This document shows positions 53,194-64,000 of a stretch of 64,000 bases of DNA, one piece after another. A program made the translations under genes and the position numbers. Positions within the stretch are counted from its first letter, which is position 1; each line of letters starts with the position of its first letter. The notes beneath the pieces are model-generated. The model made no database searches. It saw only the letters and a program-made list of their open reading frames with translations, and had not been told where the DNA came from. This stretch comes from Trichobilharzia regenti. Lineage: Eukaryota > Platyhelminthes > Trematoda > Strigeidida > Schistosomatidae. The stretch covers positions 9,058,589 through 9,122,588 of the forward strand of contig OX235268.1 in NCBI GenBank assembly GCA_944472135.2. The letters run 5' to 3'.

Positions 53194-54422
53194 CATCACA
53201 GTGCACAAGTTCTATTCTTATATCAACAGAGTAATTTAACCACATTCTATGCATGCAATTAATTATTTAGGTCTCTCTCTAACCCTAACAATATCCCTAA
53301 ACAAACTGCAATCTAACTCTAATCAACCATAATGTCGGCTTCATTAGGTTGAACTAACCCTAACTTGTCCTTGGCTTAAACCGTAACTTAATCTTTCCCA
53401 AACACCCAAGCTGAAACATGCCAGATATCCCATTTCATAGCATAACACTTCGATGAGCATATTTTTGATTGATGGTGGCAACATTATTTGTCAGGTTTCA
53501 CTAACTTGCTGACTGGGGGTTTCAAGGTCACTGGTGAGGTCACACTCCATTGGTAATTAGTAGTGCTTAAAGTTTAACTTAGCAGGAATTGTGAACTAAA
53601 TAATACTGACAGTAATAATAGTACTGACAATAATAGTAACAATCAATAATAATATTGTTTAAACGAATTAAGATAATAGTAATGATAAAAGATAGTTTTA
53701 AATGAATCATAAATAGTAATGATCAAAAGGTAGAATATAATAATATAGATAATAACAGTTAATAAGTAAGATGTATTGCAACAACAGAAGGCAAGACACG
53801 GAAGCCAAGGTATATTTTTCATTAATCTTTAACCAATCACTGAGAGTGTGATTTCCGTTTACATCAAACGACATGAAACAGAATGTTTAAATATACATAG
53901 TATACTGTTGTTAATGCCTAATTGAACTGTGGGGATATGTGAGAATAACATTCCTTCGGCACACATTATCTGTTTCACACCACCCTACTATAATTAGCTA
54001 GGATGTACTAATGGAATTAACCCTAACTGACTCCAACGACTCAGGGACTGACTTGTTACCAGGGTATATAGTCTTATTAACTTAGAATATTTGGATAATA
54101 TAATCCTCCTCTATGGAGACTCTGATAAAATGCAGGATCTTCTGAACACGCTGAGCTGCAGTCTTTGTATGTCTGACATACGATTTGCTTTTGTCACCAT
54201 ATAAGATGATACTACACGGCTGGATTACATAGACTTTCAGGTTGAAGATAAAGAGTGGAATGGTATGGCGTGTTGACCAGTTCACATTATTTCCGAAGTT
54301 GCATCAGCTCCAGAGGATTGGATAACTAGAGAAATCTCAGCAGGGATAATAAAGACTCGTGTGGAATTCGCCAGCTTAACTCATCTCTGGCGTAGACATG
54401 ATATCCAGGCGGCAGGCAATCG

Positions 54423-56228
54423 ATAAAAGGGCTTCAACAATACCACATCTCCACTTTGTTCTGTTTTCTGCCAACCTCTTCAGCTGGGTCCACAATTGAC
54501 CAAACTCTCTCATCTCTCTTCATCACACGATCTCCTTCATGTCACTGTTTCATCAACTATCCACTTGTCACTTCTCATTTGGATTCCACTTGAGGGTTTG
54601 GCTTGAGATGTCATTCGTCGGCCTCCTCAATGTTTGCTCGATCGATCTCCATTTCCTCCTATAATTTTATTGAGCGATCGGCTCTTGGTTGGTTTGTTCC
54701 AACAGTTTTTTATTATTAATTCTTTCTGGCCATTTGATCTTTAGTATGGAACGATGGCAGCTGTTGATGAAAGTCTCCAATGTGTTGGAAATCCTTTTCA
54801 TAACGGGCGTACAATGCAAATTTCGAACCCGTATAGAAGAATCAACTGACTGACTTCACATTTCTGTTGAAAATCCAAATCTTGTGTTCCTTATGCTGAG
54901 TGTGGAAGATTTTCAAACTCCTTTCAGGGTGATGAGGGCGTATCTTGACTTTTCGATACTCTTTGGTTGGCTTCAACATCTTCATCCGTTTCTACTGCCT
55001 GTAGTTGAAACAATACTGCCTAGCCAGATATATGAAGGAGGCGAACTCTATTAAATCTTTCCTGTTGATGGTGACTGGTTCTGGCGATTGTTGTTGGTGT
55101 TCATTGGTTAAGTATCTTCATCATCTCCGTCTTCTCTATGTTCACCTGAAGTCCTGCTTTCACTGCCATCCTCTTCAGCCAGTTTGTTGGTTTCCATCTG
55201 CAAGTCTTCGAGTTTGTGTGACATTACACATATATCATCTGCGAAATCCAGATATTCTAGAGAGTCTTCTTATCGGTTGTCCAGAGTATTCCTGACTCCT
55301 TGCTTCTCACAGTGTGATGCATAATCCAGTCCACCACAATTAAGAATATCATCGTGGATGATAATAGGCAGTTAGCTTGTCTTACTCGTGTATGCACTTC
55401 GAAAGCCTCTCTGAGGTTTCCGTTGTGGATCAATTGACACTCCAGTTTACTATATCCTCCTTTATGAAATGACTAGCTGCCTATGATCATAGATGTCTGT
55501 GTTAGGTGGTGGTATGATAAGGTGAGTAATATTTAAGTTAGGCATCGAGTGTTAGGTAAGAAGTGGAAATCAGTTCGTGCAGTTTCGAAGCTACATAGAC
55601 AGAGATGATTAGAACATGTTCTACGCATGATAGGCTATCACCTTCCTTGACGGGCTATGTTATCTGTAATAGGATTGATTCGGTTTTGTTTTTTTGATTA
55701 CAGCTTGATTCCACACCGTATTTTTGGTACAAGTATGAAATTTTCAGCATGTGATATCGCTAGCCTAAATTTTGCAGGCCAACCATAGATATCAGGTATG
55801 CGTCAGCGTACCATGTGCATGGTCGGTGAGAGTCCTAACCGCTATGCCGCTGACTCACAGAGCTAATGGTGGTCAAAACAAAACATGGCTTCATCAGTCA
55901 ATGAAATCCATAACATTTAGTGGGGGCTAACCACGTAAGTAGGTGTAGACTGCCAGACTGTTTCAGGTCCTCAGACTGGTAAGAACCATTGACGGCTGGA
56001 GACTATCTTTGATGGCGCAGATGCATCTAGTCTCTATGAAATACCATATCAAAAACAACCCTATAGTTTTTCATGTTAATTCTCTTTCTCCCTTACATTT
56101 TTGCCTACTATTGTTCATTTGAAACATTTGTTTTCTCTCCCTTTTGACTTCATTTGTCTGCTTTATAGATTGTGGCAGCCGGAATTTCTTGACTTCTTTG
56201 CAACGTCGTATGTCAGAACCAGTCAGTC
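54423..56228. mobile_element. RTE2 (-) and RTE1 (+) fragments with SINE-1, unit B
   Basis: RTE2 minus-strand piece 54,423-55,521; RTE1 plus-strand piece 55,522-56,228 with SINE-1 at 55,689-55,859. RTE1 reads through HVLRMIGYHLP-stop-RAML at the point where unit A holds the CR1 LINE, giving the empty site. Confidence 0.75.
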
Positions 56229-56322
56229 AGCACCCGGGAATCATACTGTTCATCAGAAAGACTATGTGAAATAGAGCTCTTATTATGACTGGCATAATTA
56301 CCACTAGTGTTATTGTAAATTA

Positions 56323-57310
56323 TGATGATTTAAGGGTTGGTCACGAAAGGACTGATATCAGTTACGCAGTCGGTGAAAACCAGGGAGTACTGGACAGCTG
56401 TTTTGTCCTTGTTTGGGACTTTTCATCAATGGGAACTCATGACCCCACCAGGGGTCAAAGCCAAAGACTTCAAATTATAAGGTGCACATGCGTCGGTGGC
56501 ACACTGGTTAGGAATCTCGTCAACCATGCACATGGTCCGGGTTTCGATCCGGGTTCATCAAAAGACATATACCCCCAAGCCAACCTATCGGACCAAAAGC
56601 CCCCAAGGAAACCACAAAGAAAATCGCCTTACTACATATAAAGGATGTCTCGGAAATCACTACAAGACTCTTCAAACATTTAGGAATTGACGTCGTACAC
56701 AAACCAACAAAGTAACTTCACCTAACTGGCTCTATGTCAACCAAAAGACTCAACAGCGAACGAAGATAAAACCAACATCATCTACAAAATATAAATTGTA
56801 ACAACTGAGAAAAACACAACATTGGCCAAAGTGGACGTCCCCTTCATCTTCGTATCCACGAGCATAAGCTAGCCGTCAAAGGACACGACATCCACTCCCT
56901 CATATCACTACATACAGACAACCACGAACATCAATTCGACTGGGACAAGAATGCTAGAGAATTTTTAGAAGCCTTCCTGGCATTCCAGTGAATCATCAAT
57001 CAATAGACACATAGAGATCGACAAAATTTATCAACCGATAAGAAAGAAACCTCACACAGACAAAGGGTCAAAGTTCAAGTCAAAGATACAATCAGTTCCA
57101 AAACAGGTAGCCTAGAAGGTGTAAAAACAGACAAAAACAACCAATCACGTCCAAGGTGGTCACCGAACAAGAGAGATGATTAATAAACTCGTGGAGAAAT
57201 CTTAAAGCTCACTTCAGTAAATTGAAATATGCGCTGAATATGTCGCCTAGTAGGGTGATGGAAGCTTCGCAAATTAACTAACCACCTCAGAGAACACAAC
57301 CATACCAAAA
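56323..57310. mobile_element. SINE-2 half, SINE-1 head and PLE-C tail, unit B
   Basis: Duplicates of 36,195-37,214 with the same joint between SINE-1 head and PLE-C (56,558/56,559). B is closer to the 4.4-kb PLE-C in places (for example CCCCCAAGCCAACC and the GGACAAGAATGC region). Confidence 0.65.
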
Positions 57311-57894
57311 ATGCTTCGCTGGACTACTCGAATGTTCTTTTCAAGGACTTTGCGATCCTTCTTTTAAGCATGTCGGCAGCTAATTCACTTCTCATTTCAA
57401 CATTCACATAAAATAATTTTTTTGCCTATGAAACGTGAGAGATATTCATTTTTGATTATAGCATATAGCATACATATACGCAATGATTATAACCATACAC
57501 GTTTGGTCAAAATTCAATTATTACCATGGTCATATAATATATATGTGAATATACATTAGTGCATCTTGAAGATAAAATCGTTGAGAAGAGTCTCTTCTCT
57601 GAATCATTTGTTTCCTATTTCTATAAGTCCATGGTTTCCACTGATTCTCCAACTGAAATTCTTTTGTGATGTATCTTAAAATCAATAAAATCAATACAAA
57701 CCAATACTTGAACATTATGAGTATTATTCTCATTAAATGAGTATACATTGTGTCTTACTACTCATTTCGTTTAGTAGTGTATTTATTTAGTACATAATAA
57801 ATTTGATTTTCATCATTAATAGAAATCATGCTGGTATATAACAATAATTAGTTTTAACTGATTAAAAATGCCAATTAAAATTGTTTTTAAACTG

Positions 57895-60655
57895 AACAAA
57901 GAATACTCTTTTCGATAACCCCTTCATCATCAGGCTCTACGGTTATATATCCATCCATTATAGTGAATGAATGAATGAATTAGTGTTATGAACAACATTA
58001 TTGTTGTTTTAACAACATCGAATCAATAATATTGATAGATTACAGCTCAACGACAGCATCAGCATGAAATAATAAACTGAATATCAGAAAAATTAGGAAA
58101 GATAATATTACAAATTCACGAATTTACAGTCACTACTGAAGGCCAGCGAGGACAGTAGTAGTGGCTGGCTACACTTGCTTCTTCTGAACACAGAACACTG
58201 CTTGTTTGAGGCGAATTGCAATCGCCTCTGTTGTTTGGAGCATGCGGTTCTTCGATAATTTAGGCAATTTATTAGACACCTGGTAGATTATAAAGAAGGA
58301 TTATTCCACGCTAGCTGCCAATATAACTCGCTCCGCCACAAGCGCAGTTGGATTAGTAGATACAGTTAGAAATGGCCAGCTAGTTTAGGTACTTTATCTT
58401 TCAGTCGAGGTAGCACCATCGGTCGTGTAGAGAATAATACGTGTAGTTCGCCAGTATTATGTTGATGCCATTGAGTTGTAATCTATCAATATTATTGATT
58501 CGATGTTATTTAAACAGCAACATGAATGTTGTTCATAACACTAATTCATTCATTCACTCAGTATAAGGTACATATAACTGTAGAGCCTAATGATGAAGTT
58601 ATCGGAGAGAGTACTCTTTGTTCAATATCCATTCTTTTGAATAATTGGTTTGTTTAAAATACTCTCAACTTTATGAAATCTTAACGCATATAGCATAATT
58701 TTTAAAAGTACATGTACATATCTTTTAAACAAAAACAATACTTGATTCAATGTTTCAACTCCCTTCTGTAATTAACACCTAATTCAATGTGTCAATAGTA
58801 TGTTGATTACCTTAGATGTTATAGCAACCTCATAAGTTTTCTACATTACTCAAGTGATTAATGAGTAATTTTAAAGACTACTTAAAGTAGTTTGCAAATC
58901 ATTCAGAAACTTTTGTACATTTCAGTCAACTAACTGAAGGATAAAACGACTGCGCAACCTGTGATTAATTTGTAGAAATTAGTCAATGATACTTGAGAAT
59001 AGTCACTAATGACCAAAGTAAGTGAAAGATGTGATTTCTGACTACGTCACTAAGAAATGAAGATGACAGGTATACATCTAACAGATGTACCTCAACTTGA
59101 ATAAAAAAAACTTGAGTACACTGCTTGACGTCCATCAGCATGAAACATTCATTAACAGGGTGAAAACTAAATACACACGTATAAAAGTTTGTAACTATTT
59201 AATTCAATTCGGACTTTGACGCTGCTTGATTGGACTGGAGTGTTCGGACTCAGGTTGATATGTTGGCTCCACACTTCGATCCAGTCAATCAAAGAGAAAA
59301 TTAAAACTGAATTAAAAATAAATAATACCTGACACCTACTGGAGGAAAGGTGGCTCTCGTGTTCAGAGTGGATTGGTGGATGGCGCGTCAGAATTTGAAT
59401 CGATGGGTGCCCTCTGTTCGAGCCTCATTGGGTGGAGCATCATCACTCACACAGTCACACTCACTCACTGAGGGATGTAGGTATATCCAGCTTACACTAG
59501 TGCCAAATAGGATGGAGTGTGCATCCTGGATGCCATCTACTGTCAGTCACCATCCACCGAATTAATTCGGTGTATAACTTATATGAATGTAATTTCTGAA
59601 CGCTGTTTACTAATTTTGGAGTCTTCTCCTTTATGGATAAGATTTTATTTTGATAAAGTGTCACACAGTGTGTTATACAGTAATATTAACTGATGACCAC
59701 ATGTTTTGAGTACAAACTATTGCCACTCATAATCATATCAATTTAATGACACAACTTTCTCCTTCATTTATATACATGTGTGAAATCGATTAGATATCCG
59801 AAAAAAATCACTATGGGATAATGTGTATCCAGAAATAATAATATGAGTGTTATTGCATTACTGTTGCATGTGTTGTGTGTAAACTCAATGAACCAGGATT
59901 TAGTAATCAACCTATCTCCCTCTCCACCTAAATAGATTACTTTTTAGAATTTTAACCCTCTTCCACCTAGCCTATTGTGTGGTTGTGTGTTATTCCACGC
60001 AGTGTAATGAAGTGCTGAGCTTTTTTCTAAATTACTCATCTTCTCGGGGTCAACCAATCTTACCTCAGCTAAATTCTTATGTTCTGACAACCTGATTACC
60101 CCCCACCCGATCTACTAGTTTGATCTATACAGCTGACTCAAATCACAGTCATTGCAGAGTATTTTGTAAATTATATTATTTTGTTTAATTGGGTCCACCC
60201 GGTCTTTAAGCCTACAGAGACAAGCTCCGACTGAATGCAAATACCAGAAATATGGAAGATATTATTACCACCAGTCAGTCAGTCAGTCAGTCAAATCGGA
60301 GGACGATAATAAATAATCTTAAAATTCTATTTTAATTCGATTCACGTACGTCACAACATTCTAACAAGTTACTTATTTTGACTATAAAAACACTCGTCTT
60401 ATTTCCCGTCTGATTGCAATCGATCAATAATACTCATATCATTATTTCTGAATGTAAATTATCTTATATTGATTTTGTATTCAAATGTCTAATCATCAAT
60501 TCCACTCATGTATATAAATAAAGGAGAAAGTTTTGTGAGTAGTGACCTGATATGATTATGAGTGGCAATAATTTGTACTCGAAAGGTGGTCATCAATCAA
60601 TATTACTGTGTAACACACTGTGTGACAGTTTATCAAAATAAAATCTTATCCATAA
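57895..60655. mobile_element. Inverted PLE loci and Smalpha-like SINE, unit B
   Basis: PLE-A-like inverted locus 57,895-58,623; Smalpha-like SINE 59,345-59,591 with dead hammerhead 59,479-59,557; PLE-B2 inverted locus 59,632-60,655. Same structures as in unit A at 37,800-40,565. Confidence 0.75.
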
Positions 60656-60960
60656 TGGAGTTATGTTCTGCTACAGTGCCCAATTTTTACAATTATATCA
60701 ATTTGGAGTCATATATTAATTCACATCATGTCTCATTTGCAAATATGGCCAATTTACTTTGTACATTAACTTAAGGAATTGCCTAAGGCTACACGGATGC
60801 TAGTGAGAAGTTAACTAAACAACTAATGGCACAATCTTAATCTGCACCCATCGCTAATTTCACTTTATTCAGTGTCATATTTCATCGTATTCTATCGGAG
60901 TGATAACGTGAAATCATATTTGGCTAACTTAATTCCTTTTAATCATAGGGAATAATAAAA

Positions 60961-62163
60961 ATACGGTTACAAAGAAGAAAATTTTCTTTTCGACGAAGTC
61001 ACCGTCAATTAGGCTGTACACGCATGTGTATTTATTATAAATAGGTGTGAAAGTTCCAGAATAATTTCCGGTCAAGGGTCGAATTAATAAAATTACAATC
61101 AGGAATTAAAATACCATAATAAACAAGGGGGCTGAACGGATAAAACTCAAACAAAGTAGCATCATAATTACTGAGAAGACTGACTTTGATTGTACAATTA
61201 GGGGTTAGAAATGTAGAAATAACAAAATAGGCAGACAGGATGTATGGATAAATTGTTTATGCAATGAGGGATTAAATAAGTAGAAATAATAAAATGACAA
61301 AATAGACAGGAAGTTAGGATATGAAAACATAGTAGTGTAAATAGGGATTAAGAAAAACTTAAAAGTAACATGAATAAACTGGAAGTCACTATTAAAAGAA
61401 TTACCTGTTTATTGTGACCATGGCACGGATAAAAGTTGGACATATTTCTTTTGGATACAATACGTGGGTTCCAGCTTTTGTATGGCTAGTGCATAGCTAT
61501 GCGCAGATGTTTTAATTTTACTTCCATTGATAGGTTTGATCGAATCTTGTATATGATTTAAGAGGATTTTTCGAGTAGCACTGAATGTCCTGAATTGACC
61601 AGATGTTCTGTTACTGGACTCTATATACACGTTTTCGTTTCGTTCTCCTTATCATTATTATTGATTACAGCTTGATTTCACACCGTATTTTTGGTACAGG
61701 TATGGAATTTTCAGCATGTGATATAGGTAACCCAAATTTTTCAGGCCGACTATAGATATCAGGTGTTCTCGGTAGGGGATCGAACCCCCGACCATGTGCA
61801 TGATCGGCGAGTGTCATAACCGCTGTGCCACCGATACACAGGCTGGAGAGTGTTCACAAGCGCTTTTTTCAGGTTGGTGCATGGTGCGACCGATGTACTC
61901 AGCTGCACACGAGCAAACAGAAGCATACAAAGAGAATAGAAATAGAAGTAGCAGTTAGAATTCATGGGCTGGTCGTTGAGAAGTCCTCTCCTAGTGGCTT
62001 AACGGTCTACAAGTTTGACTTGTAACCAGAAAGTCCTCGGTTCGACCTCCTCCCCTGTGGTCCCCTGAGTCCCAAACTCGGCCGACGAAACAGCTGTCCA
62101 CTACTCTGCTTATCTGGTTTTCAATGGCTTCCTCACTAACTGATACCAATCCATCATCAAACC
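60961..62163. mobile_element. PLE-A with SINE-1, then SINE-2, unit B
   Basis: Duplicates of 40,871-42,075: PLE-A-like 60,961-61,950 (minus) with SINE-1 61,661-61,839 (minus), then SINE-2 to 62,163 (plus). The 61,409-61,630 frame keeps the same 73 codons with one change (SAHSYA for SLHSYA). Confidence 0.7.
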
Positions 62164-62865
62164 TTAGAACAAATCAAATGCCTACAGACCAACTATAAAA
62201 AAAAAATTTAAAAAATAGTTGCACTGTAACCAGTTATCGATCACAAAAGTGACATCATCGAAAATTGTACTGTGATGTTCTTTATTCTTTGGAGATAATC
62301 GAAAGTACCAGTCGTTTATTTTGCTATTGATGAATGAACTAACTTTTCAAATCTTAATTATTATTGATAATTAATTAATTATTTATTTATTTAATTGATT
62401 TATTTAGAATTCCTACTGTTAATTTAATCAATATTTAAAATATTTCAAGATGGCATAATCTAATTGCAACGCAACCAGAGATATGAAAACCGATTTCAGG
62501 TCAAATTACTTAAGAAGATCTGATACGCACACATATGGATGGATATCTCAGTAATATTAGTATGAATACTACTACTACTACTACTAATAATAATAATAAT
62601 GAAGAAATAATTGTATAGTGTAATAGTGTAAACAAAATACGAACAAAAGAGTGTGGCCGATGCCTAGTAACTGACTGGGTGTGTGTACTGAACCTTGAAC
62701 AATGTTGAAATGTATAGTCTTTTGTTTAAATTATGCCTTCTTCGATTTATCCTTCAGATTTTAAATTCAAATATTTTCAGGTCATATTGACCAGCACACA
62801 CTTACACAAACACACACACACACAAAGACACAAGCAAAGATGCAATCACTGGTTACTTCATTATG

Positions 62866-63830
62866 GATAGGATTTTATTTTGATAAATCATACAGTGATG
62901 TTATACAGTAATATTAACTGATGACAACTTTACGAGCACAAACTATTGCCGCTCATAATCATAATAAGTCACTCACTCACACAACTTTTTCCTTCATGTA
63001 TATACATGAGTAAATTGTATTGGTTTTACAGGGATTTTGTTTGATTGCATGCAGGATTTCCCCATGGAAAACCAGCTGGGAGTACTAGACAGCTGTTTCG
63101 TCAGCCTAGTTTGGGACTGTTCAACAGTACGTTATAGGTTAGACTTTAGAAGGACCATTGGATCGGGTCCCAATGGCTCAATGGTCCACGAGCTCGCCTT
63201 GTAATCGGATGGTCCTGGGTTCGAACCCCGTTGGGTGCCTACTTCTGATGAGTCCCAAACTAGCACGAAACCGCGGTCCAGTACTCCCTGCAGGTTTTCC
63301 AGTGGTTCTCGAACTGATGTCAGCTCATGGTGAAATCCTACATGAGTTAAAATTAATCATTAGACATTTGAATGAAATCAATATAAGATTAAGTACATTC
63401 AGAAATAAAAGTATGAGTGTTATTGATCAATTACAATCGGATGGGAAATAAGACGAGTGTTTTCACAGTCATAATAAATAAGTAACTTGTTAGAATGTTG
63501 TGTGATGTACGTCAATTGCAATAGAATTTTGAGATAATTTATTATTCTCCTCTGATCTGACTGACTGACTGACTAGTAGTAATAATATCTTCCATGCATA
63601 TCTCTTGTATTCGCATTGAGTCATTTCTGTTGCATGTGTTGTGTTGGCTGTAGACTAGATGAACCAGGCAGGATTCAGTAATCAATCTCACTTGCTCTCC
63701 ACCTACCTGCCTATATTACTTCTTAGAATCTTGACCCTCTCCCACCCAGTCTATTGTGTGATTGTGTGTAAATGTATGTAGTGTATTATGGTGCTCAGCT
63801 TTTTTCTAAATTACTTGTCTTCTCAGGGTT
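62866..63830 (-). mobile_element. PLE-B2 fragment carrying the SINE-2 pair, unit B
   Basis: Duplicate of 47,755-48,735. The SINE-2 pair is at 63,011-63,339. The preceding (ACT)n at about 62,568-62,585 is continuous, without PLE-B. Confidence 0.7.
63238..63287 (+). ncRNA. SINE-2 hammerhead with normal core (unit B)
   Basis: Core CTGATGA at 63,245-63,251, stem II GTCC/GCAC (one C-C mismatch), GAAA, helix III in ACCGCGGT, cleavage triplet GTC. All invariant bases are present, but helix I is weak near the core (about 4 bp after a mismatch). Could be active at low level. Confidence 0.7.
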
Positions 63831-64000
63831 ACTGCTGTATATCTGCATGTGCGCGTGTGTGTGTACTGTGTGTGAATGGAAATACTTGCCTGTGTATTTG
63901 CCTGTGTGTGAGTTATAACTGTCTCGGTCACATGACACAATAATCAGGAGTTGCCGATTTGGTGGTTTCTAATGTAACGCATACACAGGTCATATTTATG

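Larger units (their letters stand above)
49136..64000. repeat. Tandem segmental duplication, unit B (cut by window end)
   Basis: Copy of unit A without the CR1 LINE, without PLE-B, and with 99 bases (53,985-54,083) where A has 27,639-30,810. All older elements are shared: CR1 pieces, SINE-1s, RTE pieces, PLE-C tail, Smalpha-like SINE and SINE-2s. At 64,000 it corresponds to A 48,894, so about 240 bases of the unit lie beyond. Confidence 0.9.

Overview
The window is AT-rich animal DNA made almost wholly of retroelements, and I find no host protein-coding gene in it. The best clue to the organism is the set of hammerhead-ribozyme SINEs, including a decayed Smalpha-type copy. They sit among CR1-like and RTE-like LINEs, Penelope-like elements (PLEs) with GIY-YIG endonucleases and a small gag-bearing LTR element. 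Together these point to a blood fluke, genus Schistosoma; the species cannot be told from this alone. Family labels used here are local: RTE1 (C-terminus reading [11 protein letters not shown]), RTE2 (C-terminus RRxWRWIGxTLR), CR1 and CR1-b, PLE-A to PLE-F, SINE-1 (tRNA-like, acceptor stem GTGCGTC/GACGCAC), SINE-2 (tRNA-like head plus hammerhead) and a Smalpha-like SINE.

Layout. 1-5.2 kb: an RTE1 3' end, chimeric PLE-A/PLE-B pieces, then one RTE2 copy split by two PLE insertions that carry 11- and 13-bp direct repeats. 5.2-17.3 kb: PLE fragments in inverted pairs, a CR1 tail, SINE-2 pieces and microsatellites. 17.3-19.5 kb: a 2.1-kb LTR element with two 194-bp LTRs, broken gag, a coiled-coil reading frame and an integrase tail. 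19.5-22.1 kb: a nearly whole PLE-E flanked by its own inverted 3' end and broken by a SINE-1. From 22.74 kb to the end: two tandem units, A (22,741 to about 49,130) and B (49,136 to beyond the window), very similar by eye.

Unit A carries two insertions that unit B lacks, so B preserves the empty sites. One is a CR1 LINE with an open 881-codon endonuclease-RT frame (32,374-35,515). The other is a full PLE-B with an open 824-codon RT/GIY-YIG frame and a head-to-head inverted partial copy (42,490-47,449). A also holds about 3.2 kb (27,639-30,810) that B lacks. This gives a relative history: RTE1 and RTE2, then SINE-1 and older PLEs, then the duplication, then the CR1 and PLE-B insertions in A.

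The strongest general pattern is that PLE loci of several families end in an inverted copy of their own 3' terminus. The size range runs from a bare 3'-end palindrome (26.6 kb) to the 5-kb PLE-B. SINE-2, which carries a hammerhead, shows the same inverted arrangement at 47.9-48.2 kb, which suggests mobilisation by PLE machinery. The PLE-B terminal repeats carry a foldable hammerhead with a palindromic ACGT helix III.
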